Origin: a virus
Reading direction: 5' to 3' (one strand)
Length of the DNA stretch: 20,975 nucleotides
Virus record (IMG/VR): IMGVR_UViG_3300005098_000247
Span: 1-20,975 of that record
In this document: positions 13,653-20,975 of the stretch, one piece after another
How positions within the stretch are numbered: the first letter of the stretch is position 1
How the letters are laid out: each line of letters begins with the position of its first letter
Notes under the pieces: model-generated
Seen by the model: the letters and a program-made list of their open reading frames with translations, nothing else
Told to the model about the DNA's origin: nothing
Database searches by the model: none
Program-made: the position numbers and the translations under genes

Positions 13653-15322
13653 TGAAGAGCAAGGCGCTCAAAACGGTAAGGATACCGGGCTTCGGAGCAG
13701 GCCTTCAGAAGCGCGACCCCTACCACATGCCGCTTGGGGCGCTAGACTTAGTGAAAGACATGCGCGTCGTAGGCCAGGCGCTTGAGACCCTTCCACACAT
13801 GTGGAAGGCTGACGATGGCGTAACAGGGGGCGTGCTTGCAATCATCCCATACAGGGACCCAAAGGGCAATGACCATATAATCGTTGCAAGCCCCACGCGC
13901 CTGAAGCACCTGTATCTGCCCGCCAACTACACAGCCGGTAGCTACCTGACCCAGTACACGGTCATCACGGTGGACAGCCAGATTTCATGGGACCAGAGTT
14001 CCGACTGGCTGTTCGTAACTACAGGCTCCGGCAAGCCTCTAAAGTGGCGGGGCCGGTCTACGACCTTTGCGGAGATTGAAGGCCTGGATAACGTGGAAGG
14101 TGGCACCGATGCGCTGCCCTGGGCGGTCTCTAGCGCAAGGCTTATAAAATGGTTCCAGGGCTGCTGCATACTGCTTGACACGACCGAGAACGGAGTGCGC
14201 TATACGAGCCGCGTGCGCAACAGCAATCTCTACCCCGACACGCTCTACCCGGACAAGTTCGTCTGGAAGCGAGCCTTTGCGTCAGAGGCTGCAACCTATG
14301 TCGATATTGACGACACGCCAGGTCGCATTGTGGCGGCAGAGCCATTATCCAATAATCTCATCATCTACAAAGAAGACAGCGTGCATCGGTTCTTCTTCAA
14401 GGGCGAGATGCTGAGCGATGGCACAGCCGTAGCATTTGCCCATGAGCCTATCGAGGACGAAGGCTTCAACGACAACGCAATCGGCATGCATTCCGTGCTA
14501 CCCCGGAAGAACGACCACATCCTCGTGGGGAATCACAGCATTTATCTCTTTGACGGCTCAAGGTTCAACGACATTGGCCTGAACATCAAGGACGATTTCT
14601 TCGATGATTTCGATTGGGACAGGAAGGATGATGTTCACATAATTCAGCGCCCGGACACGGGAGAGATTTGGATACTCAAGCCCGTAGCTACCGCAAGCAC
14701 GGGCGACGAGGCTTATATCCTGAGCGCCGACGGTGCCTGGTCAACGGTTACACTGCCCGAAGACGCGAGCTGCATGGCCTTTTTTATGCAGGAAGCCTAT
14801 ATCCCCATCGAAAAACTCGACACTGTTTTCAGCGGGACGTGTGCGCCTGAGATAGACAACCTGGACAGCGCCGCGTCCGGCTGCCCGAATTATGCGACCA
14901 TAGATGAAGTTGGTCAGCTCGGCGTGCAGAAGCGCTTCCTCATTGGTGGCCGGGCAGTGCCCGCTACAGGCTATGTGTATTATGCCGAGCCGACTTTTGC
15001 AACTTTCGCCGCTGGCATGATAAAGCGTGAACCGGAGTTCAAGACCATCATCAGCGACCTGGGGCGCCCGAACGTTATGAAGCGTATCGAGCGTATACGC
15101 GGGAAGTACACCAAGGACGCCAGCGACCTGGCCCCCAGGTTTACTGTCAGCGGCTACGATGTAGATGGAAACTCAACGGGGAGCCAGGGACCAACCTTCT
15201 TTGGCAAGTCAATTGACGTTGTGGGTGAGCACTTCGAGTTCGACATCACGATGTATAACTCGAATGGCTTAGGTCGGTTCTACTGGCTTGAGGTGGATTA
15301 CATTGAGGAAGGTGAATTCTGA
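13652..15322 (+). CDS. tail nozzle / stabilisation beta-propeller-like protein (556 aa)
   Basis: The sequence shows repeated beta-propeller-like blades, with runs such as HIIVASPTRLKHLYL, NNLIIYKEDSVHRF and HILVGNHSIYLFDGSRF. These are characteristic of podovirus tail nozzle or stabilisation proteins (T7 gp12-like or P22 gp10-like). The length, about 550 aa, fits, and the position after the adaptor and before the ejection proteins fits too. It would form the hexameric tube closing the tail. Its start overlaps the preceding stop (TGATG) with only a weak ribosome-binding site, so translation is probably coupled. Confidence is good for the fold and role and lower for the exact subfamily. Confidence 0.72.
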   Translation: MKSKALKTVRIPGFGAGLQKRDPYHMPLGALDLVKDMRVVGQALETLPHMWKADDGVTGGVLAIIPYRDPKGNDHIIVASPTRLKHLYLPANYTAGSYLTQYTVITVDSQISWDQSSDWLFVTTGSGKPLKWRGRSTTFAEIEGLDNVEGGTDALPWAVSSARLIKWFQGCCILLDTTENGVRYTSRVRNSNLYPDTLYPDKFVWKRAFASEAATYVDIDDTPGRIVAAEPLSNNLIIYKEDSVHRFFFKGEMLSDGTAVAFAHEPIEDEGFNDNAIGMHSVLPRKNDHILVGNHSIYLFDGSRFNDIGLNIKDDFFDDFDWDRKDDVHIIQRPDTGEIWILKPVATASTGDEAYILSADGAWSTVTLPEDASCMAFFMQEAYIPIEKLDTVFSGTCAPEIDNLDSAASGCPNYATIDEVGQLGVQKRFLIGGRAVPATGYVYYAEPTFATFAAGMIKREPEFKTIISDLGRPNVMKRIERIRGKYTKDASDLAPRFTVSGYDVDGNSTGSQGPTFFGKSIDVVGEHFEFDITMYNSNGLGRFYWLEVDYIEEGEF

Positions 15323-15555
15323 TGGCAGACATTCACAAAATCAGGCCTAATCCGGTTCTGGGGCGGCCTATGGCACCACCAAATCCGGCCATGATGACAG
15401 CGGGCAAGGAGATATGGCGCAGAATTGAGTACCTGACACAGACAGCGAACATGGAGAAGCACAATCGGGAGAATCTCCACAACGCCGTGGAAGCGGAGCT
15501 CAAGGAGATACGTGCTAAAATAAATGAAATCATCGATGTGGTGAATGCAATATGA
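15322..15555 (+). CDS. small coiled-coil protein (77 aa)
   Basis: A Pro/Met-rich N-terminal third (NPVLGRPMAPPNPAMM) leads into one long amphipathic helix (about residues 28-77) with heptad-like Leu/Ile spacing, ending EIRAKINEIIDVVNAI. That suggests a trimeric or helical-bundle virion component. It starts within the nozzle stop (TGATG) and overlaps the next gene by 4 nt (ATGA), so all three are coupled. No family is recognised. Confidence 0.65.
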   Translation: MADIHKIRPNPVLGRPMAPPNPAMMTAGKEIWRRIEYLTQTANMEKHNRENLHNAVEAELKEIRAKINEIIDVVNAI

Positions 15556-16091
15556 CAGAGTTCTTTGAGATACGCAGGATGAAAACAATTGAGCCGCGTG
15601 TATGCGACGAACTCGTGAAGCTCATGGCAGAACACGCCGATTCGCAGGGCTACGATTTCGTTATTGACAAGGCCAACATCAATGAAAGGATAATGCTTTA
15701 CGCCAATGAGCCGCATGCCTGCTTGCTGGTGGCCTATAACGAAAACTATGGTGGTGTCATCGGCTACATCCTCGGCCACTGGTTTGAGGAGGACGACCAG
15801 CGTATAGCCACCATCAAGGAGTTCTATCTGGCTAAACGCGCACGGCGCAAAGGTATCCCGCGCAATTACCTGCGCCGGTTTATCAGGTGGGCAATAGAGA
15901 ACGACTGTGACGGAGTGGAATTCCGCGTTCTGACAGGCATACCGAGCCTTGCGGGATTGGTCAGCATTCTGGAACATAACGGGTTCGAGATGCTTTACAA
16001 AGTATACAGCCTCAATCTGCGAGAAGCTCAGCAGGAAGAGGCGGGAGGTGAAACCGATGGGGTGCTTCTCACCAGCCAAATCGGAGAGTAA
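15552..16091 (+). CDS. GNAT-fold acetyltransferase-like protein (179 aa)
   Basis: The central region matches the GNAT acetyl-CoA fold. Strand 4 is GGVIGYILGHWF (about residues 67-78) and strand 5 is RIATIKEFYLAKRARR. The motif A pyrophosphate loop is RARRKGIPRNYLRRF (about 96-111), which fits the Q/R-x-x-G-x-G/A consensus only loosely (R-R-K-G-I-P). Strand 6 and the closing ILEHNGFEMLYKVYSLNL (about 145-162) are also typical. Substrate and activity are unknown. It is embedded between the tail nozzle and the ejection proteins, so it may be a virion-associated or structural relative. It overlaps the next gene by 35 nt. Confidence 0.75.
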   Translation: MTEFFEIRRMKTIEPRVCDELVKLMAEHADSQGYDFVIDKANINERIMLYANEPHACLLVAYNENYGGVIGYILGHWFEEDDQRIATIKEFYLAKRARRKGIPRNYLRRFIRWAIENDCDGVEFRVLTGIPSLAGLVSILEHNGFEMLYKVYSLNLREAQQEEAGGETDGVLLTSQIGE

Positions 16092-16953
16092 ACCGGAAGT
16101 TATAAGCGCCCGAAGGCTTTACGACCCGGACACATACAAGTTCATCACGCAGCGTGCACGCGAGGGGATTGATGAGGACCTGGCCAATCTGCCCACTTAT
16201 GACCCCTGGGGCGGAAGGTACGGCGTCGATACATCAAAGATGCGGGCAGCTACCGAACAGCTCGGAAAGTTTGATACCACAGTCCCGACCTACGGGGCTG
16301 AATTTATACGTGATTGGCAACAAGTCATGAGGCAGAGACCTTCCTGGCTAGGCAGAGGTCAGGCCCCCGAGATAGAGGGGCTGCTTAGCAGCGCAAAAAG
16401 CACGGCGGAGCGTTTCTATGGAGAGGAGCGCGGTGCCGAGGCCCTTGCTGCACGCAAAGGCGGCTATGCCGGAGGTGGCGCCCAGAGGCTTGAGACCGAC
16501 ATTGGCAAAGCGCGGCTTGCGGGCCAGCTCGGTGAATTCGAGGCCAATATCAGATACAAGGATGTTGCCCAGCGGCGTGAGCTTGAGACAAAATTCATGG
16601 GCGACAGGATGCGTTACATGACGGAAGGCACGATGGAGCTGGCACGGCAGGCGGAAGCGCGCGGCGAGTTTGAGGTCGCCAAGAAGCTGGAAGCCCAGGC
16701 GCTCTATGTAGATGCCCTGTACAGCATCGCACAGCTAGATGAGCGTGAGCTGGAACGGCAGATTGAGGAGTTTGCCAGGGCCCAGGAGCTCACGGCGGAG
16801 CAGCAAACGGAGCTCACGCGCATACTGTTGGCGGAGCGCGTTGACCTTCTGCGGTTGCTCCGGGGTGAAGTTGCCACATCTGGCAAGAGCACAGGCGCAG
16901 GCGCGCTGTATCCGAACCTGACATTAGGAACCACGGCGAAAATAGGAGCCTGA
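16057..16953 (+). CDS. putative internal virion (ejection) protein (298 aa)
   Basis: The protein begins MGCFSPAKSESKPEV and is then almost entirely helical with Ala/Arg/Glu/Gln-rich, heptad-like segments (about 110-270), and ends in a Gly/Ser-rich tail. Composition and position, after the tail nozzle and before two longer helical proteins, match podovirus internal core or ejection proteins. ATG 16057 is chosen because GGGAGG at 16043-16048 is ideally placed; the open frame extends back to 15949 but that part lies inside the GNAT gene. There is no membrane segment or enzyme motif. The name rests on context and composition. Confidence 0.6.
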   Translation: MGCFSPAKSESKPEVISARRLYDPDTYKFITQRAREGIDEDLANLPTYDPWGGRYGVDTSKMRAATEQLGKFDTTVPTYGAEFIRDWQQVMRQRPSWLGRGQAPEIEGLLSSAKSTAERFYGEERGAEALAARKGGYAGGGAQRLETDIGKARLAGQLGEFEANIRYKDVAQRRELETKFMGDRMRYMTEGTMELARQAEARGEFEVAKKLEAQALYVDALYSIAQLDERELERQIEEFARAQELTAEQQTELTRILLAERVDLLRLLRGEVATSGKSTGAGALYPNLTLGTTAKIGA

Positions 16954-16954
16954 T

Positions 16955-19081
16955 ATGCCGATAAACGCCGACCTTTATGAGCTGATAGAATATATAGGCG
17001 CTGCTCTTGGCGTGGAGAAGATGAAGAAGTCTCTGCGCAAGAAGCGCGAGGCTTACCGCGCTGGTCTGAGAGAGGAAGTCAGCAGAGCTGCTGAGCAATC
17101 GATGCAGACTTTTGGCACGTTTAGCGAGGAAGACGTGAGGGGGGTGAAGGCGGTAGCCCCCAGTCTCGTTAGCGAACAGCCATGGAGGGCGCGAGAGGTG
17201 GAACAACAGGGCACGGCGAAGCAGGCCTCGGAAGAATCGCCCATTGCGGAACTCCTGAAGAAGCGCGCTGCGGCGATGGGTCCCGAAGATTTCAGGAAGA
17301 AGTTCGACTTCGGGCGTGCCGTCGCCACCAGGGGCGAAGAACAAGCGGTGATGGGCGAGGAAGATGTTGCCCGAATTACAAAGCTCACCGGCGTAAACCC
17401 TGCTGAACTAAGGGCCATGCAGGAAAAGGAGCTTCTTATCAAGCCTACCAGCCGCGGTATTCCTGTTGGCGGCTATGCTGGTGAGCTTATGCGTGCCGAG
17501 CACGAGCGGGAAGTCAGAGCAAATTACGGACCTCGCATCGAGGCGGCAGAGGCTGAACTTGCTATAAAGAATCTCCAGCCATTATTCCGTGAGTACAGGG
17601 CAGAAAACCCCGACAAGGCAGCAGACATTGACCTTCTTCAGCGTAACTTCGAAGAAGGCTTACGTGCGGGACTAATCACAAACCCATGGGATGAAGCGGT
17701 CAGGAGAGCCTCAGCGCTTGGGCTTGAGCCACCGAAGACCAGCACTGAGATGCGGAACCTGATGGTGACAGAGTTCGGGCAGGTGGCGGAAATTATCGAG
17801 AAGACAGGTAATCTTGACAACCCGATGGCCGTAGAGGCCCTTGCTCGCGGGAATGTGCCGCGCGAGAAACAGGGATTGCCGCCGCTTACCATGGAAGATT
17901 TTCAGGATTATGCGTCCATCTATAATACACGGAAAGCTCTGAACGATTTGAACATGCGGTACACGGAACTCAATCTTGAAATGGCACAGCGGACGCGCGA
18001 TAGGCTTCCGTTCAACGAGTTTATGGTCAGTCACGACAAGCTCTGGGCAGACGCACTCAATTATGGCACCCCTGGTGTCGAGGCTACGCTCGCGGTCTAT
18101 AAAGAGTATGGCGTGAATATCCCGCCTGCGGAGATAGAGAGCGTGCGAAGGTTCGCTGAGCGCGTTGACAACGGCAAACCTGTAGACCTCGGGGATGCTA
18201 TGAAGGCAGTTGCTAACGTGGCTGAGGCATACACGTTATTGGCTTCGGGTGAGGATACGCCACCTCTGCTGAGCGAGCTGGAGGAAACCTCAGCAAAGGA
18301 CCTGAAGGAACGGGGCGCTCTGGAGAGCACGGCGGAAAGCGACGCGAAGCAGCAGCTCTTGGCCTCCCTGGCAGACTTGAGGGTTGAGCTTGAAATGCTT
18401 CCGCTGGTTGAGCGCAAATATATTGTTGACTTCCTAGAGGAATGTAACGTGCCAGGGGCCGCATATCTCACGGCCTCACTTCTGGGCGTTCCCAGAGACT
18501 CTGACGAGCTGAGGGCGGCAAACCGGCAGGAACGCCTGCGGGTAGATAAAGCAACAAAGAATCAATGCGCGAATATGACAAGCTCGACCTATGAGCGGGC
18601 CACCGGGGATGAATTACCTCTAATGCCAGCTACGCATCCGGCTTATCGTGACTGGGAAGATGCGCCGAACGGCGCGCGGGTAGAGGATAGGGTTATCGGC
18701 CTCATCTACTCTCCAGACTGGACGATAGTCCAAGGCGAGCCTCGCCCGGGTGACATTATGGCATTTGTGCTCACGCCCGAGTGGGACGGCATGGACCACA
18801 TGGGCATCGTGACAAGAAACCCGGAGACAGGCAAGCTGGAGTTAGTTTCCAATCGTGTTATTGACCTCGATAGCTGGTTAGCAGGCAACCGTATGGTTAT
18901 GAGCAAAAGAGAGGATTATCAGCGCAAATGGCTTGAGCTGGACAGGGAGGCGGGGGGAAGGAATTTTCTCGTGGATAGACCGCTTGCAGAAGCCGCACTT
19001 GCCTGGAACTGGCCCGCCAGCGGAAATGGCATTACGAGAAAAAACATTCATGGCCTTTTCATCTTTAGGAGACCCGAATAA
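16955..19081 (+). CDS. internal virion protein with C-terminal NlpC/P60- or CHAP-like peptidase domain (708 aa)
   Basis: Residues 1-500 are mainly helical and charged, as in podovirus ejection proteins. The C-terminal ~200 residues look like a papain-like cysteine amidase or endopeptidase. Cys538 lies in NQCANMTSS at the start of a helix. A PRPGDIMAF strand follows, then His615 in MDHMGIVTRNPETGKL, and polar Asn633 in ELVSNR follows as a candidate third residue. This Cys-His order and the GD-x-x-x-F/H-x-G-I-V pattern are hallmarks of NlpC/P60 and CHAP domains. Fused to an ejection protein, it would cut peptidoglycan during DNA entry. A GGAG site precedes the ATG, which lies one base after the previous stop. 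The subfamily and cleavage site are not determinable by eye. Confidence 0.68.
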   Translation: MPINADLYELIEYIGAALGVEKMKKSLRKKREAYRAGLREEVSRAAEQSMQTFGTFSEEDVRGVKAVAPSLVSEQPWRAREVEQQGTAKQASEESPIAELLKKRAAAMGPEDFRKKFDFGRAVATRGEEQAVMGEEDVARITKLTGVNPAELRAMQEKELLIKPTSRGIPVGGYAGELMRAEHEREVRANYGPRIEAAEAELAIKNLQPLFREYRAENPDKAADIDLLQRNFEEGLRAGLITNPWDEAVRRASALGLEPPKTSTEMRNLMVTEFGQVAEIIEKTGNLDNPMAVEALARGNVPREKQGLPPLTMEDFQDYASIYNTRKALNDLNMRYTELNLEMAQRTRDRLPFNEFMVSHDKLWADALNYGTPGVEATLAVYKEYGVNIPPAEIESVRRFAERVDNGKPVDLGDAMKAVANVAEAYTLLASGEDTPPLLSELEETSAKDLKERGALESTAESDAKQQLLASLADLRVELEMLPLVERKYIVDFLEECNVPGAAYLTASLLGVPRDSDELRAANRQERLRVDKATKNQCANMTSSTYERATGDELPLMPATHPAYRDWEDAPNGARVEDRVIGLIYSPDWTIVQGEPRPGDIMAFVLTPEWDGMDHMGIVTRNPETGKLELVSNRVIDLDSWLAGNRMVMSKREDYQRKWLELDREAGGRNFLVDRPLAEAALAWNWPASGNGITRKNIHGLFIFRRPE

Positions 19082-20975
19082 TGCCCCTTGACCCTGAGAC
19101 ACAAGAGCTCGGCCAGAGCCTGATTAGGCAGCTCAGGGCTGTTTCGGAAGCGCGCAAAAAGGGTATAGACGTTCCCCTTCGTCAGCTAACGCACAGGGAG
19201 CTCCGGGCACTGCGCGAAGTGTCTGAAGCCATGGAAATGATGGGACCTCTAGCGAAGGCTACAGACCTTGAGGCACCACGTACCGACATAGACCTCTTCA
19301 AGCGCGAGCTGTTCGGGCCAGCTTATGAGCCACAAGGCTACGAGCGAGCAGCCGAGCGTGTCCAGGGACTTGCCTATGGTGTCGTGCGTGGGTTCCCAGG
19401 TGGTGAATATATTCCGGGGTTTCAGCCCGGCGGCTATGCGGAACCAGCCACGGAGCTCGGCAAAGCGTACGCACCAGTTGGCGAGTACCCAATGACAATA
19501 GCATCCATCTTTGCCTCTGGCTTGGGTTTAGAGAAAGGCTTGGGATTGGTATCCAAAGCGGCCAAGATGACGAGGGCGGCTGAGACCTTAGCTGCGGCTG
19601 AGGCCGGGGGTGCGCTTGACATCCTACAAGTTGGTCGCATGGGTTTGGGAACGGCCAAGGCGACAAGCTTCGGCAGGAAGATATTCAGCATCCAGAAAAC
19701 AATGCGAACAGCAGAGAGCTTCGTGCATCGCAGCAAACTGTTAGCAGCAATGAAGAGCACGGGGGGCTTTGCCTCTGGAGCCTCCGAGCTGGCCAAGCAT
19801 CTGACACGCTTCGGCACATACCAGCGCGCTCTTGAAGCCTACGGCCTGGGCGCTTTATACGCCAGCACGGGGCATCACAGCAAGTTCCATGCGGACAACA
19901 TGCTCGAAGCCATGCAACACGAGGGTATGCTCTGGGCAAAATGGGAGTTCGCAGCCGGAGGCATATGGCACGCTCTAGGGCTTGGCGGCAAGTTCCCCGC
20001 CTACATGAAACGCCGCGCAGAAGCTGCGCGTGCGCGCTTTGAGCCTGTCGTTGACCGAAAAATAGAGGCGAGTGCGATGGAAATGGCTGCGAGTGTTTCG
20101 GAAGAAGGCACAACAGCCGTGCGCACAGAGCGCCCCTGGATGAAAGCGATAATCTATGATGCCGAGGGTGTTCCGACGCATCGCTGGAGCAGCAAGAAAA
20201 ATAAGTATGTGAAGATGACAAAGAGCTACGCTGAGCAGAAAGGCTATTATGTGCCTTTGCCCGAAGATGCGGCACCTGTGAGAATGCTCCAGTACAGCGT
20301 GCATGATTTTACCAGGCCCCTCATGGCACTGGCGGAACGCGGCGAGATGAAATGGCTGCGCTTCCTGAAGCGTCTCTCAGACATGAACGAGCAGAGTTTC
20401 ACTTTCGACGAGCTTCGCAGGCTGGGCAAACGGCATGGCCTGTCGTGGGAAAAGGGGGAGATTGCAGAGCTGCTGCAATACCTGCAGGAGCGTGGGCTCA
20501 TAGATGCAGGGCCAACAGCGGAGACAATCACATTCCGTAGCGACCTAATCCTTGACCGCCTGAGAAACTACGGCGACAGGTTACTGGTTATTGCTGAGGA
20601 GGCATCAAAAGCGCGAGCCGAGGGGCTGCCCGCCGCAGAAGTAGCGGCGGAAGCTATCTCAAGAGCTGGCAAGGAGACGGGGCTTGAAGATTTCATGGCC
20701 CTGTTTGAGCGTAATGCCAGCGCGGAAACTGAACTTCGCTTGCAGCTCGGTCTTGACGTGCGCGAAGGTAAGCCGACATATCCAGTGTTCGCCAAGGAAC
20801 GTGGTGAGTATTATCCCGTAGTGCTCAATGCCATTGACGAGTCTCCACACAAACTGATGCCAGTTATGAACCCACGCACGGGAAGGATAGCTCTAGCCTA
20901 CTACAGGAACGGGCGTATCGCTGACATCATTGAGATGCCCAAGACCCTGACCAATGCGGAAAAGGATGCTCTGTT
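19081..20975 (+). CDS. large helical internal virion protein, 3' end beyond window (>631 aa)
   Basis: A frame opens at ATG 19081, sharing one base with the preceding stop, and has no stop up to the window end. The start MPLDPETQELGQSLIRQL is helical. A Gly/Tyr-rich section (about 95-140, with RGFPGGEYIPGFQPGGY) leads to a weakly hydrophobic stretch (about 138-158, TIASIFASGLGLEKGLGLV). The remainder is mostly charged helix with a winged-helix-like stretch around 440-470. Position and size fit the largest ejection protein of a podovirus, which forms the conduit through the cell envelope. No transglycosylase motif is seen in the visible part. Calling it an ejection protein is inference from context. 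Confidence 0.6.
   Translation, partial: MPLDPETQELGQSLIRQLRAVSEARKKGIDVPLRQLTHRELRALREVSEAMEMMGPLAKATDLEAPRTDIDLFKRELFGPAYEPQGYERAAERVQGLAYGVVRGFPGGEYIPGFQPGGYAEPATELGKAYAPVGEYPMTIASIFASGLGLEKGLGLVSKAAKMTRAAETLAAAEAGGALDILQVGRMGLGTAKATSFGRKIFSIQKTMRTAESFVHRSKLLAAMKSTGGFASGASELAKHLTRFGTYQRALEAYGLGALYASTGHHSKFHADNMLEAMQHEGMLWAKWEFAAGGIWHALGLGGKFPAYMKRRAEAARARFEPVVDRKIEASAMEMAASVSEEGTTAVRTERPWMKAIIYDAEGVPTHRWSSKKNKYVKMTKSYAEQKGYYVPLPEDAAPVRMLQYSVHDFTRPLMALAERGEMKWLRFLKRLSDMNEQSFTFDELRRLGKRHGLSWEKGEIAELLQYLQERGLIDAGPTAETITFRSDLILDRLRNYGDRLLVIAEEASKARAEGLPAAEVAAEAISRAGKETGLEDFMALFERNASAETELRLQLGLDVREGKPTYPVFAKERGEYYPVVLNAIDESPHKLMPVMNPRTGRIALAYYRNGRIADIIEMPKTLTNAEKDAL

Noticed and set aside
15949-16056. 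N-terminal extension of the first ejection protein
   Set aside because: It lies entirely inside the GNAT gene; ATG 16057 has an ideal ribosome-binding site.
15333-16079. 248-aa minus-strand frame
   Set aside because: It is antisense to two coupled + strand genes, one with a clear GNAT pattern.
17917-17930. TATAAT-like promoter element within the second ejection protein gene
   Set aside because: It is internal to a gene, with no supporting -35 box or gene start nearby.
1-20975. CRISPR arrays, tRNA genes, insertion sequences, integrase or attachment sites
   Set aside because: I looked for spaced direct repeats, cloverleaf-like segments and transposase or recombinase motifs on both strands and found none.

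Overview
The window is a stretch of a tailed bacteriophage genome of the podovirus type. All recognisable genes lie on the + strand in one tightly packed cistron series with many 1-8 nt stop/start overlaps. The order large terminase, portal, acidic scaffold-like protein, major capsid protein, small head protein, head-tail adaptor, beta-propeller tail nozzle, internal (ejection) proteins is a complete podovirus morphogenesis module. There is no tape-measure, tail-tube or sheath gene. The host is bacterial: Shine-Dalgarno sites precede most genes and the promoters are sigma70-like with extended -10 boxes. The host taxon cannot be told from sequence alone. No integrase, DNA polymerase, RNA polymerase, tRNA or CRISPR array was seen.

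Layout. (1) 4-566: two overlapping small unknown genes closed by a textbook intrinsic terminator (574-611). (2) 567-1353: about 790 nt without a convincing gene, the most unusual part of the window. It holds a cluster of CGCCAC hexamers, a purine-rich stretch with a 7-bp tandem repeat, two copies of a 13-mer (nine A followed by GCGA), phased CGACA repeats, and a near-consensus promoter (TTGACA, 16 bp, TATACT). The predicted transcript begins exactly at the base of three nested helices and meets a terminator-like hairpin about 230 nt later. I read this as a probable small structured RNA gene, next to a possible origin or control region. (3) 1354-3619: early or middle genes, including a candidate replisome-organiser protein, small unknown genes, and an M15-type zinc peptidase that is the likely endolysin. 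(4) 3645-5900: two beta-rich probable virion proteins behind their own promoter, a small basic protein and a probable OB-fold (SSB-like) protein. (5) 5881-12853: terminase, portal, a small helical protein, scaffold, capsid, decoration-like protein and adaptor. (6) 12864-20975: tail appendage, tail nozzle, a small coiled-coil protein, a GNAT-fold protein, then three large helical proteins that are probable ejection proteins. The second of these carries a C-terminal cysteine-peptidase-like (NlpC/P60 or CHAP type) domain. The third runs off the window end.

How the parts fit. The scaffold and capsid proteins would build the procapsid around the portal, and the terminase would package DNA. The adaptor and nozzle close the head, and the ejection proteins leave the virion during infection, with the peptidase-like domain locally opening peptidoglycan. 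The M15 enzyme would serve lysis at the end of the cycle. No holin was recognised. Family calls rest on reading motifs in the translations; no database search was possible.
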